A stretch of 64,000 nucleotides of DNA from Ophiothrix spiculata (GCA_000969725.1 JXSR01S064557.1); one strand, 5' to 3'. Positions 24,995-36,616 are shown, numbered from the stretch's first letter. Notes: generated from the letters alone by a model not told the origin. A program made the numbers and translations.

Positions 24995-25165
24995 AATGGG
25001 GATCAGATCAAATGAATATTGGATCGGACCAATAAGTGATTAATCACCAAATGATCAATTGTTTCAATTTGGGATTAAACAAATGGATATTGGATCAACT
25101 GGGGATCAAACGAAACGATATTGGACCAAATGATACAGGATTGGACCAGTGAGTATTGAATTTAA
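24995..25165 (+). repeat. Degenerate ~40-50 bp tandem repeat
   Basis: Variants of GGATCAGATCAAATGAATAT plus TGGATCGGACCAA recur about four times (24998, 25040, 25090 and 25120). Motifs ATTGGATC/ATTGGACC are regularly spaced. It is a decayed minisatellite with no coding sense. Confidence 0.6.
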
Positions 25166-25329
25166 TAGCCGTTAGACAATTACACAATTAGAAATAGGTA
25201 CTGGAAGAACAATTGAATTAGCCGAAATGATTACTGTCAAAGAAACCTACCCTTTCATTACTTTAAGGGTTTTTTTTCTAAAGAAACGGGATTAAAAATT
25301 TGATTTTTGATCCCATAGAGAATTAGTTA

Positions 25330-25545
25330 GATATGAGATAATAACTTTAAATTCACAAACATTTCGCGAATAATTTTCATACTTTCATAGTTTGTGTTCT
25401 GAATATTAGTATGTAGCTGTGCCTGACAAGTAGAGTAATTACCCTCCCTTGTGTGTAAGTGACTTAACAGTAAGCCTAAAGAAATAAGGCAAACATCGAA
25501 CGATATAGTATAAACAACATCTGAGGAGAGTTATGAAATAACCTT
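25330..25545 (+). repeat. Oldest decayed copy of the unit head/tail block
   Basis: TTCTGAATATTAGTATGTA, CTGACAAGTAGAGTAATTAC, CCTCCCTTGTGTG, AAATAAGGCAAACATC and ATAGTATAAACAACATCTGA align in order with 2170-2295 and 22465-22610, at clearly lower identity. The block has therefore been duplicated at several different times. Confidence 0.6.
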
Positions 25546-25763
25546 TTTTCATTTTTACCATGCTACAGGCCTATTATAATAGCAGTCTTTTTCAATTGTA
25601 GGTTGAGTTTCATAATTTAAAAATATCCTTATTTAGGATGATAAAATGTTTATTTTTACATAACCCAGGACTGTGCTCCTCATATTTGCCCAATTGAAAT
25701 TACATCAAATACAGGACCTGCAAATTGTCTGAATTGGAGTGTCAGGGGCTTGACTCAACAGTG

Positions 25764-27027
25764 AGTAATGGGTGCCCCCGCAGGGGGTGCCCATTACGAT
25801 AAAATAATGTACACACCCATCCATTATGAGACGATAGATGACAGGCAAAACAAGAAATATTATCTTTTATTCTCATTCTTATTCGGATTTTTACCGTTTT
25901 TAAGAAAATTAATGTGTTTTTACGTTAAAAATTTGCGCGACATCATCTAGTTAATTACTGACACCCCTGTCCAAATAATGAATCAATCCACATGTACGAT
26001 TTTTCCAGCGCGAAGCTGGCGCGGATTAATATATCAGGTGAATCTCACATTGTTTTGTTTACAATGACATGAATGACGAGCCATGAAGAAAATATGCACA
26101 AAATCTGATTGGAATATATTAAAATGTGTTTTGATGAAGATATAATTGTAATCATTACTTGGTGTGTTTGCTGAAAAACGTAACATTGCATGAAATAGAT
26201 GACACGATTTTCCGAGTCAAAACTGGCACTGACGCTGTCACTGAGAGGCTGAGCATTCACGATTTGGCTTGCTGAGAGTCTGAAAGTCATGAAGACTTGA
26301 AGCGGGACTTGAAGTCATAAACTCTGCTTTTCTTAACTAGAAACTGAGAAAACAGTGCTATTGGTAATTGTAAAGAAGATTATTTATACAAAACTGAGCA
26401 AGGTAAGCAACTGTAAGCTTAATTCAATCCCGGCATTACATAACATTTCATCGGAAGGCCAGTGTTGAGGCTAGCCTAGCTAGGCCGGCCCGGCGTCCAG
26501 TGTAAAATTCAACAATGCACGAATCCTACCGTCTCGGCCTCTGACTTGCCAATCGTGCCAACATTTATTTGCAACAAGAATTTCAGTTCAAAAAATAACG
26601 AGATATTTTAGTAATATAACAAAAATGATGAGCTAGCCTATGTTGTTCACCACAACATTTTGCTTCGAGATCAGTGCATGCACATGTGTTTACTTTTAGC
26701 TGAGTGAGAAGGCCTGGGCTAGGCTGGGTTGATCGTCGAAAGAACTGAATACATTTTATGAAATTTACAGTATCGGTTCAAAATCGAGTGTGTCATACAG
26801 ATGTTTTGACTTATTTTATGTCATAAATTAATTAACCTGTCTTTATAAGAATGTAAATTGCTAAAACAAGTCCCAAACGCAGCACTGTAAAAAAGTAGTT
26901 CCTATTTGTTTACATGTTTCAAACTTGACGCGCTGCCTGTCATCTATCGTGTCATAATGGATGGGCGGAGGGAAGAACCAGTCAGATTGCTTCATTGAAT
27001 TATAAGCCACACCCACTGAATAAGAAT
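25764..27027. mobile_element. Unclassified 1.26 kb insertion with internal TIRs and terminal hairpin
   Basis: It is present in unit 2 and absent at 4421-4428 of unit 1. The left edge is a perfect 15 bp stem hairpin (25765-25797, GTAATGGGTGCCCCC and its inverse around GCA). Inside, CACCCATCCATTATGAGACG plus ATAGATGACAGGC (25814) is matched in inverse at 26934-26969. The interior has no transposase. The ends do not give a clean TSD; six or seven bases of the unit 1 site are replaced. Confidence 0.65.
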
Positions 27028-28084
27028 GTTCAATATTAGTATTCACACTGGCACATATAAGCACACATTTAAATTGCTTCCTTTTACCTCATTGCATGCC
27101 AATTCACTCGCCTTACTAATGGCAGTAGTTTTGTTTTTAAAGTTTATTTCATTTAAGATTTCGCGTTATTGTTATTATTAAGTTTGTAACTTTTCTTGAA
27201 AAAATGAAGATCCTGAAGGAATGAAATTTGGATTAGTTTGCGCCCTGTGCATTATGGTATTAATTTCAGTTAGTAGAAATACCGTACTCTCTCTATTATG
27301 ACCATTTTCAAAGTAGACAATTTGTGGCAAATAAAAGTAACGTTTTCTTGCGTTATAATAGGAGTACTCTTTATCATATAGAAGCTTAGTCTGACATTTT
27401 GTTATGAACTGAACGTCACCTTTCTGGAACTTTTTGGGTACAAGTAGTACAAATAGTACAAAAGTGCTTGTATTATGATCAAAATTTGATAGGTTTTTTC
27501 TAACAGATAAAGTTAAAAGTAGGTCAGGGGTTTTATTATTAGTCAGAGGAGATTTCTTAAGATACATGTAGGCTTACATTTGGAAATATTAAAAACGTTT
27601 AGCAAAATCTGGTTTCTGTTAATTGACTCCACTGAGGAAACAGTACCGCTAATATCGCACACACTTATTAACATCCTATGGCATCATCTTTAAAATTCAC
27701 TGTTTGAAAGAAAATCCCATTTCATTTTAACGTTTTACCAAAATGGAAATATGTTTCAAATTATAATTTTTAATTTGAATTTGCTAAGTAAATAAAACAT
27801 ATCTTTGCTCTTAATAGGACAATTTAATGCGCAAAGCTCATAGGATTAGCTGTTATATACTGCACAGAATTCTAAATTAGTATGATTTGCTAATATTGTG
27901 CCCAAAGCGATGTTTAAAAGTGCACACAAATAGGTAAATGGAACAGGAAAATGCAATTTGATATCTCCACAGATTTGATTGATTCATTAATAAAAATTCG
28001 GTAAATTGTCTGATGTTTCAAATTACATGTATATAGCTAATTGATTTATGCTTATAATTTATGTAAAAGTTGTACGCAAGACTA

Positions 28085-28267
28085 GGCTCGGTCCAGGCTC
28101 CACTATCGTATAGAATATTTTGCTTAGAATATTCTATGCTGACGACAAAATGATGTAGGTCATAGAATAAAACACACAGTTTAAATCGATGACCTACGTC
28201 ATTTTATCGTCAGCATAGAATATTCTAAGCAGAATATTCTATACGATAGTGGAGTCTGGACCGGGCC
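28085..28267. mobile_element. Palindromic MITE, TA target (unit 2 copy)
   Basis: This is the orthologous copy of the 5498-5681 element, with the same two arms of about 80 bp and TA flanks at 28083-28084 and 28268-28269. A few substitutions separate the copies. Its presence in both units dates it before their duplication. Confidence 0.85.
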
Positions 28268-28989
28268 TAAAGGCAATATATATTACTATATACTAGAAGT
28301 TTAGCAACGCATTGAAAAGAACTATATAAAAAACCTGACCGGACAATATGTTTAGTTTAGGGAATATCGTATACTAGAATGATGCCAATCCGTGACAGTT
28401 AGATCTTGATTTAATTTAAGTACACCGGGAAGCAATAAAGATTTAAGGTGTACCCTATGTACACGCACTATATCTTATAAAATAAGTTATTCAGAAAAGG
28501 ATATTCATTACATTAGTAATTAAATGAAAATTGCATAGTTATGTTTTAGCAAAACAGGTATAGTAGATTACACGTATATAGATGTACGTACTTAGTACTT
28601 TTAACAATCGACTCAGAATGTTCTGGACGAAATAGATTAGGGTATCATTGTAATCCTTTTATTATAAATTTAATGGATGAAATCATCTGAACCATTATTA
28701 AAGAAACATTTCATTACTGGTAATTTAACTGATACTGCAACCAATTATTTTGAACTTGATTGATTACATGTGACCTGAAGACAGTTCTTTGCTGTTACAG
28801 AATTCTTGACTCAAATAACCTAGGATTAAATGATACAAGTAAGGTTTATGTGCATAAATATGACACAGACAATGTTACTATAACAGATTACTTTGAACCT
28901 AAATGTGGGACGAGGGGATACGTGTAACAGACACAAACTTTTATTAAAGAATTCTCTATTAATACTAGTCTTTAGAATAGCTCTTCAAA

Positions 28990-29140
28990 TACTAACTGAT
29001 TCTGGATTGTCCTCACTGATTGAAGTGTTCAACAAAAGCCTTCAAGATGGGATTTTCAAAAAACCTGAGTCTGCCAGGAAACTACGTCCAATTGCTCTAA
29101 AAAAATTGTTTGGTAGAGTGTTGTGGCTGAATGGTTAAGA
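28990..29140 (+). pseudogene. LINE reverse-transcriptase fragment (unit 2)
   Basis: This is the paralogous copy of the fragment at 6450, reading DSGLSSLIEVFNKSLQDGIF, then ARKLRPIALKKLFGRVL. It is slightly better preserved, with LFGRVL matching the LGRVLE-type motif that follows NYRPIAL in non-LTR RTs. Before and after it there is no further recognisable RT or endonuclease. Confidence 0.5.
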
Positions 29141-29349
29141 GATGATTTTTTTACCACTTTTTGATACCAAACAATACGGTAATACACTGAAAATATGCAT
29201 TTGTAGGATTGTTTAAACTATAATAGTAAGTTATGTTAGACAAATCCAGTGATTACTCACATCTCTTTAGCTTTCGACCTCTCGAACAGAGATCTTGATC
29301 ACAGGTGTCGTCCCGCGACGATCCAAATCCGATGACCTAGTAGACTCTT

Positions 29350-29850
29350 TCCATCAGTCCGGAAATAAGGTTCACTAGTCTAATTTGAAAAAAAAAGGTT
29401 CACCAGTCCTTAAATGAACTGAGGTCCGCCAGTCCATAATTAAAAAGGGTCCGCTATAATTGTAAAGTTCGGCATTCTGGAAATGAATTAGGGCTCACCA
29501 GTCAGGAAATGAAGAAACCTTTGCCAGTTCGAAAATAAAATAAGGTTCACCAGTCCGAAAATGAAAAAAGGTACACTGGTCTGAAAAAAAATCAGCATGA
29601 TATCAGTTTTTTTCGGACAAGCGAACCCTTTTTCATTTTCGGGTTGGCGAACCTTGTTTCATTTTCGCACTGGCGAACCTTATTTCATTTTCGGACTGGC
29701 GAACCAACTGATATTTTCGGACTAGCGAAACTATTTTCACTTCCAGACTGGCGAACCTTAGGATTAACGAACCCTTTTTATTTCGGACTAGCAGACCTTA
29801 TTTCAATTTTTCATTTTCGGACTAGCGAACTGTCAGACTAGCGAACCTTG
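29350..29850. repeat. Inverted array of ~26 bp tandem repeats (unit 2)
   Basis: This is the paralogous copy of the array at 6830, with left-arm units in the GGTTC...CAGTCC orientation to about 29580 and right-arm units in the opposite orientation from about 29610. One right-arm unit present in unit 1 (about 7300) is missing here. The array has therefore changed by a whole unit since the duplication. Confidence 0.85.
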
Positions 29851-29892
29851 GAATAAGCGGGCTTCAATCTAATAAGGGACGTTTAGAGACGG

Positions 29893-30392
29893 ATACCCTA
29901 ATCACATAACTTTGTTGCGAGGTTACGATGTGTTTATGGCGTCATACCGGGTAGAAATCAGCGGACACCGATCGGACACCAGACGATAACCGTCCGGTGT
30001 CCGGACGGTGTCTTGGCGGATCCATGAGCCGCACAGACGCCGGAAGCATGCCGCAAGAATTTCATTCTTATGATATGGTCACTTACGCAGAAGGAAGCCG
30101 CACTGTCGCATCGCCGGTGTTACATCGGTATGACACCGGTCGGCGAGCGGTGGTTATGTGACCATAACTTAAGATATTATATAAAAGCCGGAAGATTTCA
30201 ACTGAGAATTAAATTATTTCGGCATGCTTCCGGCGTCTCTACGTCTCACGGACACCGCCCAGTCTCTACACGGACACCGTCCGGACAACGATTGGTCATC
30301 GGTCGGTGTCCGTTCGGTGTCCGCTGAATTCTACCCGATATGACGCCGTAAACACATCTTAACCTTGCTGTAAGGTTATTTGACCAGGGTAT
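29893..30392. mobile_element. CpG-rich long-TIR element, complete ends (unit 2)
   Basis: Both ends are present: ATACCCTAATCACATAAC at the left and TATTTGACCAGGGTAT at the right, inverse of one another. Further matching follows inward (GGTTACGATGTGTTTATGGC against its complement near 30335-30375). It is about 500 bp and almost all arm. The arms hold repeated CGGACACC/GGTGTCCG boxes and a TATAAAAGCCG motif near 30180. High CpG contrasts with the AT-rich surroundings. The superfamily is not identified and no clean TSD was found. Confidence 0.75.
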
Positions 30393-30394
30393 TA

Positions 30395-30592
30395 GTTAAA
30401 ATCTTTCGTCTTGTATGCGATGTATTCAGTTATGGTCAAATTATGACCGGCGACAGACCGGGCATCGTAAGAGCTCGCAAACATTCACCGGTGTCATATC
30501 GGCATTGAAGCGTTGCGGATTCCTTCGGATTTACGAGACACCGGTCGGCGACCGTTGGTTATGTGACCAGGGTGTCACATAGAACAATCCAA
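30395..30592. repeat. Solo fragment of the CpG-rich family
   Basis: It shares AGTTATGGTCAAAT, GACCGGGCATCGTAAGAG, ACATTCACCGGTGTCATA and GGTTATGTGACCA with the elements at 12055-12515 and 39185-39990. It abuts the complete element at 29893-30392, so two family members sit side by side. It is missing from unit 1. Confidence 0.65.
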
Positions 30593-31200
30593 AAGAGAAC
30601 ACCCACTTGTTTTTTTTTTAATGAAGTCTAAATTTAATGCTTGTACATGTATTGAGAGAGAAAGTTTGACGCAATTGATATTTTAATGAGATGTTTCTCT
30701 CCTCTATTCTGTGTTTCCACGCAGTCTGATATCAGCTCCCGTAAATGTTCATTGGTTTATATTCTTTTATGCATAAAAATAACCACTATCGCTATTCATA
30801 AGGCTGAGTCCAAGATTTTAAAATCGAATTAAATAACTGAAAGAAGTCAGAATTTCAGAAAATTTTACGCAGAGCAGATAAAAGAAAGTCTTTAAAACAT
30901 TTAACAATTTTTAAAAAAGTCTGAATTTTTAAACTGTATGTCCAATTATACCGAGGCATTTAACGGAGTGTTTAATTTAAGCTAAAATTAATACTTATCA
31001 GTATTGTATATTTTGACTGTACCGCTGAGTAACTGAACCTTTGTGTGTTAGTTAACCCGAAAATCTTACGATAAATATTGATAAACCAGATTTGATGTAT
31101 GGGTATATTCCTGTTGTTCCATATACACTCAAATGTGATGATCAGTGCGCATGCGTAAACAATTACTTTAAATACGCAGAATACATTTATTAAATACCCA
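30593..31200. other. Unit 2-only stretch, nothing recognised
   Basis: It lies between the CpG-rich repeats and the split tRNA-like sequence. It is AT-rich, with no TIR pair or exon seen. It belongs to a 1.65 kb block (30393-32035) with no counterpart in unit 1. Confidence 0.5.
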
Positions 31201-31210
31201 TTAGCACTAA

Positions 31211-31735
31211 GTGAGTCAAGTGGCCTAACGGTGTTGGCATCAGACTCTATATGTGACCCGTCATATCGAAAGGTACCTTAAGGTCGTCAAAATCAAAATT
31301 GATTTTTTGGTCTCATCTGAAAGCCGAGATTTTAAGCTTTAAAATGACACCTTGATTTTGGTTATTGGATGTTCGGTTGCGAAGTTACACCCAAATTGGT
31401 AAAAGGCATCGGACTGATTCGGAAAACTATAGTTCTGAGAAAATCGAGTTTAAAGTTTTGGTACTTAGTAAATCTTGAATAGAGAGGATTTTTAGCTTGG
31501 TTTTTAATACATTTTTCTTATGTTTTGGATGTTGGAACCTGATTAATATGATAGAACACACTTCAATGATAACCTTTCTGATGAAATTAGAAATTCGACC
31601 TTGGACGTGATTTTTGACTATGCTCAGCTTCAATGGCCCGTATCTCATAATGTACTATGCCGGTATTAAGGTACCTTTCGATATGACGATCCACATATCT
31701 GAAGATCATTGGTTCGAATCCCGTCATAGTCGTTT
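31211..31735 (+). repeat. tRNA-Arg-like sequence split by a MITE
   Basis: The 5' half (31211-31252) reads GTCAAGTGGCCTAACGGTGT plus TGGCATCAGACTC, and the 3' half (31695-31735) reads ATCTGAAGATCATTGGTTCG plus AATCCCGTCATAG. Across the insertion they line up with tRNA-Arg (TGGCCTAATGGATAAGGC, TCAGAAGAT, GGTTCGAGTCC). The insertion lies in the anticodon loop. The acceptor stem does not pair well and a T-rich stretch follows, so a SINE head or pseudogene is more likely than a gene. Confidence 0.6.
31253..31694. mobile_element. MITE with GTCATATCGAAAGGTACCTT inverted ends
   Basis: The left end GTGACCCGTCATATCGAAAG plus GTACCTTAA is inverse to the right end TTAAGGTACCTTTCGATATG plus ACGATCCAC. 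Flanks TATAT and ATAT suggest a short AT target. It is about 440 bp with no coding sequence. The host is a tRNA-like sequence whose continuity confirms the boundaries within a few bases. Confidence 0.8.
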
Positions 31736-33330
31736 TGTAAATTTGTATTTTTTTTGGCCGTGGCGTGTTGATTTTTCTTCAATTATTCACTGTCACGAAT
31801 GACATTCTCGATTTTTTGACATAATTTATATAAAATAACCCAAAAGGTTACTTTTCAGTCAATAAACACATGTCAGATTCATTAATTTTCACAAGAAATG
31901 CAAAATATTTCAACACAGCGAAGGCCGATTCACTCAGAGCCCAAAGTCTGAGCTCCATGCACGCTGCTGGCATCAGATGACCTGTCGTTACACAAGGTGC
32001 TAGTTATCGACATATTGGTGCCTGGTTATCGCAATACAAATCTCCTTGTTTTTTCTTCAATTTTAAAGTCTTATAGGCAAAATATATATTTCAAATTAAT
32101 TTCATCAATCTGAGTTTTCATATGTTTACTAGCAGAATCGACCAAACTGACGTATTTTTATCTTCTAAAACAAAATTGATCTAAGGGTTGAAATTTGTTT
32201 GTTTAATAAGGCTCAAAATCGTTGATTTTTATAGAAAATACCATATAATGCATCATTATTTACCAATAGCAAAATATTCACTTACATTATAAAGTAAAAA
32301 CTTCAAATTTTCATACCCACGTTCCCAATTTGCATTTGCTTTCTCACATTACATTGCTCATTATAAGCTCATTTACAGAGGACCTCAGTACTCACTGCGT
32401 GAATCTAAACATAATTGTTTAAAACACCACAACGCCTAGATCTCGATACATGAATAATTATACATAATTATTATGAAAATATTAAATATATCGATATGAC
32501 ATGAAATTATTTTTTTTCTAAAATAAGTGTAAATTGGAATATTAGCCAACAATGTAAAGTTCCAATACGTATCTATTAACTGATACCACTGATTAAATTT
32601 CGATTGATTTAATATTATTTATAAATCAATATCCGACATTATAGCGGTCTATTTTGCGCGTATTTACAATCAAATTAATTCAAAACGTGTCGTTGGAGTA
32701 TTTTGTCCTGATTTAGTAAAGTTATGAGTATAAAAACAGACACTAACTTCAAAAAATTACCCTGCTGTTGAGGGTTAAGAATGATAATAAACAAAAGTTC
32801 ATTTGTTGTTGTAACCTATTATTATTTGTTTCAAATCACATACAATCCTATCTAACATCGATATATGTGTACCGCCGCGCCGCAGAGAACCATTGCAACA
32901 TTGGTGAAATACAATTTTGACGCCGAATTCAAATGATATCTTTATGAAGTTATTTTCATGTTTCTATCCTGTTATTCTTGCGATTGATTTGCACTTATTT
33001 CAATAACTAGGGAGGTAGTCAAACAATTTAATGATGTCAGCTGCTCGCCTTCAAAGTGTCATGCACAGTTAGCAGTCTCTGAGACCTGATATCTGCCTAG
33101 GAGCGCTTCGTAAAATAAAACAATCCCTGTGTTTTGAAAGGTCTGTTATTCAGTAATCGTCTATAATGTCATCTAACCGGTTTTATGTTGGATTTGCACA
33201 ATGCGTATTTGCATTTGGATTAATGCTGTTTACTCCTTGGTTGAGGAACTTATTACCAAAAGCCTGTGCGCAACAGAGTGTGATACTAAAATCAGGAACG
33301 ATGAACAGTTATTAACGCAGCCGGGGCATG

Positions 33331-35070
33331 CAGTCGGGGCCACTCGCTCAATTGAGCGTACTGCTGCATGCAGCGGTACGCTCGATTGAGCGAGTCCCTG
33401 TATTGCTGGATAGAGCGTGCCCGCTACAATAAGCAACATCGCCGTTTCCTTTAGTATCCTCTGGTTGTCGTGTGAATATTTTAGTTATGAACAACGATTT
33501 TTTCGCTATTTATTATTTACGTTCATTCCCTACACAACAAAATTACTTGTGTTGCTTCAACATGTTCAAAGAATTTTACAATATAATATATATACAATCA
33601 ATGTTTGCGGGGGTATCCCGGTATGTACACCTAATGTCGCGCAGCTTCCTAAACTAAACGTAACCTGGCTGTATCATACTAATAACCTCTGTACCCCGAC
33701 AACGTGACAAAACTATTTTGCATGGCAACTGAGGTGCGCGTCAAATAGATCAGTCAGGAAACTTCTAAAATAGTAGGAAATTTGTTATATGTACTTTGGC
33801 CCCGGGATGCGGCCCCGTCTCATTTATAAATATCCAACATAGAATTATAGAATGCAATTACTGTAAGCTATTAAAGAATAAAATTAAACTGAATCTTGTA
33901 TCACGTGAATATAATAACAGACATCAAGGGGTGGGTATTTTCAGACTTTCAACATAGGGGGAAGGACAAATTGTTTGGATATCAAGAAAAAAGTGGAAAA
34001 TGTACTGTGAAATCAAGTATAATAACGTTATCAAGATTGAAGAAACTATTTTTTAACTCGATAATAGCATTGAGTATCAAGGGTGGATAGAATTTTAAAA
34101 TTGTATGAACAAAGAAATGAATAGCAGCCGTTAACGTTTTGCTTGTATCTTCGTTGTATACACGTTCACGTTTCAAAGATAGTCTTGACAAAAATTAAAT
34201 TAGAGATTCTCTGGATAAGAAATTTATGACTGTAGAAATGACTGTATAGAGAGGTACTAATTGTGTGGGAAAAATCGAGAAAAGGTAATTTCAGACTTCA
34301 GATCAACATATTGTTGCATATTTAGTGAAAAGTTGAAAAATTTACTTTCAAGTACAACGCTGCGAAGGAAGAAAGGACCATTTTCAATTAGATTATTGAA
34401 ATGAGCATCAAGGTTGAACAGCATGTTTCTTTGATCATGTTGATATGAACAAAGATTTTTGTCGGTAAGATTTTGGTTGTATTTTCCTTTTTGAATACAC
34501 GTGCACAAGATGGTCATAGCTAAATTGAAATTGGAGGTTCAGGTTAATGATTGGATTATTTTTAATGTGGAAATGGCTATACAGACGGATTTAGCAACTT
34601 TGGGCATCGAAAGCTATCAAAAAGGACATTTAGGTAAAAATTGTCATTACCGCAATTCGTCAGAGGATTTTCCCCATTATTATAATTTGTTGGAAAAACA
34701 TGCATAATTTTGTTGATAACAATTAAGGCAATTATTTATCAATCATATTGCTCCTACATTAATCACCCATGATATAATGCATAGACAGTACCGTTGGTAT
34801 CGCTCAATCCAGCGGTCACGCTTAATATGGCGTACTTGAGAAGTACAACGATGCTTTTTCTGTTGCCAAAAATGAATTCCCCGGTGAATTTTTTTTTGAC
34901 CCGGTCAAAAGTTTAATAATTTGTAGACATTTACTAGACACAATAAATATTTAGTGTAGCTTTGAGTGACACAGTGAAGTGAAGCGAAGTATGGAAGTGA
35001 ATGCAACGCTGCATCGAGCGTGATCGCTCAAATCAGCGTATACGCTGGATTGAACGAGTGGCCCTGACTG
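33331..35070. mobile_element. 1.74 kb non-autonomous element with CATG TSD (unit 2 only)
   Basis: The ends CAGTCGGGGCCACTCGCTCA and GAACGAGTGGCCCTGACTG are inverse. CATG stands on both sides (33327-33330 and 35071-35074) and once in unit 1 (about 9267-9270, GCCGGGCATGTTCTTG). Subterminal regions are packed with short palindromes such as CGCTCAATTGAGCG and GCTGCATGCAGC on the left and GTATACGCTGGATTGAACGA-type copies on the right. No open frame over about 96 codons exists and no transposase motif was seen. A 4 bp TSD is known for Chapaev, Sola, Ginger and some Academ elements; none can be assigned. Confidence 0.85.
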
Positions 35071-35631
35071 CATGTTCTTGAAATATTTTTACAGTGTTTT
35101 GCAAAGAATGTCGATATATCGGATGTTATCGATGATTCTGACAATTACCATTCTTCAATTATCAAAAGTCAAGCTGAACCCATGCTCCCCCTAGATTATG
35201 GTGCCAACCCAAAGTCCCTGTTCAGTTCCTCATTCTGATCCACGTCCCAACTCTTCGCTGTCTGTTTGCAAGTGCAATCAATTGTTTTATTTCTTTATTC
35301 TACACATATGAGTCAAAAATCCTTAAATACTTCCCAGAAAATAATCATCATACGTTGTTTACCTCTACTATCATGGCTTTACTGAAGGACCAAAGGTGCT
35401 CATGCAAGAGTGTGTTTATGCAAAACGATTATAATGGTATTCCCTACGTGTATTTTTCAAAGATGGCTTCTTATACGCGATTCATTGGCAACACTAGAGT
35501 CCCTTGGACGTCTATAAATTATGGAAATCATTTGGTAGCAACAACCGAAACGCAGACCTGCATAACAAACGACAAAAAAACTACAAAAAAAAGTTATATT
35601 TTTCGCTTTTTTCGATATTCAACTCTCAAAA

Positions 35632-35782
35632 TGTTTCAGATGTCCCAAATTACTACAAGAAGTATTTGATTGTTTTGATTTGGATGTCGCGGGGGAAGTT
35701 GTGAAGGCTGGAGCGGCCGATCGACCTAGCAGTACTCTGAAAAAAGCTCTGGAGGGCAACCAAACAATTTTTTTTGGCCTAA
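35632..35782. mobile_element. Partial MITE, right half of the 24322 family
   Basis: It matches 24436-24622: ACTACAAGA, GTATTTGATTGTTTT, GGGGGAAGTTGTGAAGGCTG, AGCGGCCGAT, CTGAAAAAAGCT and the terminal GGAGGGCAACCAAACAATTT. Unit 1 lacks it (near 9880-10140). The left end is not recognised; the region 35570-35630 upstream is A-rich. Confidence 0.65.
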
Positions 35783-35903
35783 GTGTAAATTATATACATA
35801 ATATAATCGTACATGTATCCTTTCATGCAATCAAACTCCTGTTACGAAATGCATAGCATATCCCTTGTATTCTACAACATAATGAACAGGTAGTCTTGTA
35901 TTG

Positions 35904-35953
35904 NNNNNNNNNNNNNNNNNNNNNNNNNNNNNNNNNNNNNNNNNNNNNNNNNN
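35904..35953. other. Assembly gap (N) flanked by a 37 bp exact repeat
   Basis: The 37 bp before the gap (35867-35903, starting GTATTCTACAACATAATGAA) recur exactly at 36109-36145. Unit 1 has this sequence once (10315-10351). The 155 bp between the gap and the second copy include AGGTCAATGACCTTTAAAGG and are not in unit 1. The repeat may be an assembly overlap error around an insertion. Confidence 0.8.
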
Positions 35954-36616
35954 AGCTAAAAAGGTCAATGACCTTTAAAGGTCATCAGAGGTCAAATTAT
36001 TTTTGGGTCTGGTTCTAGAAATGATCCTTAGGGTATGTACTAGCTGTATGCAAACTTTCATGCTTTTATCAAAAAGTGCACAATACTTATGCTTAGCAGG
36101 TGTACTATGTATTCTACAACATAATGAACAGGTAGTCTTGTATTGTGTAAGAGACTAGTAATGATTAATTAGGATTGGTTAAGACCAAATCACTGTGTAT
36201 TAATATTATTGTACATGAATCGTTCATGATTTTGGTATTTTTATTGGCGAATTTTGTTGTCACCACGTGGACGAACATTAAAAATAAGTTCATTTGAATA
36301 TTAAGTAAGATTTGTTATGGTTTTGATTCGAAAAAAATGGGCTAATATACTTCCCCGTATGGTCATATTGGTTTACATGCGTTAATCGGTTGCGTGGTAC
36401 TTTAAAGTTTATAGAGTATAGGGTATCAATGTCACAAATTTGCAACAAGTAACAACAAAGAAACACCTTTCGGGAAATCAGGTCACATTTAATTGTATCA
36501 AAGTATAAGAAAAAGAGTTTCATGTGATTTATGTAAATTTATGTACATTTTATGATGGATACTCCAAAAGTTCTAAGCCTGAAGTAGTAAAATATAAACT
36601 ATAGTTATTTTATTAA

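Noticed and set aside
27178-27567. Longest open frame in the window, 129 codons on the minus strand
   Set aside because: The paralogous stretch in unit 1 (about 4605-4985) carries indels not divisible by three, so the frame is not conserved. Its protein shows no known motif.
35355-35669. 104-codon open frame beginning near a conserved stretch of the unit
   Set aside because: Unit 1 (9683-9830) has an early stop and frameshifts in the same stretch, and the second half comes from an inserted MITE fragment.
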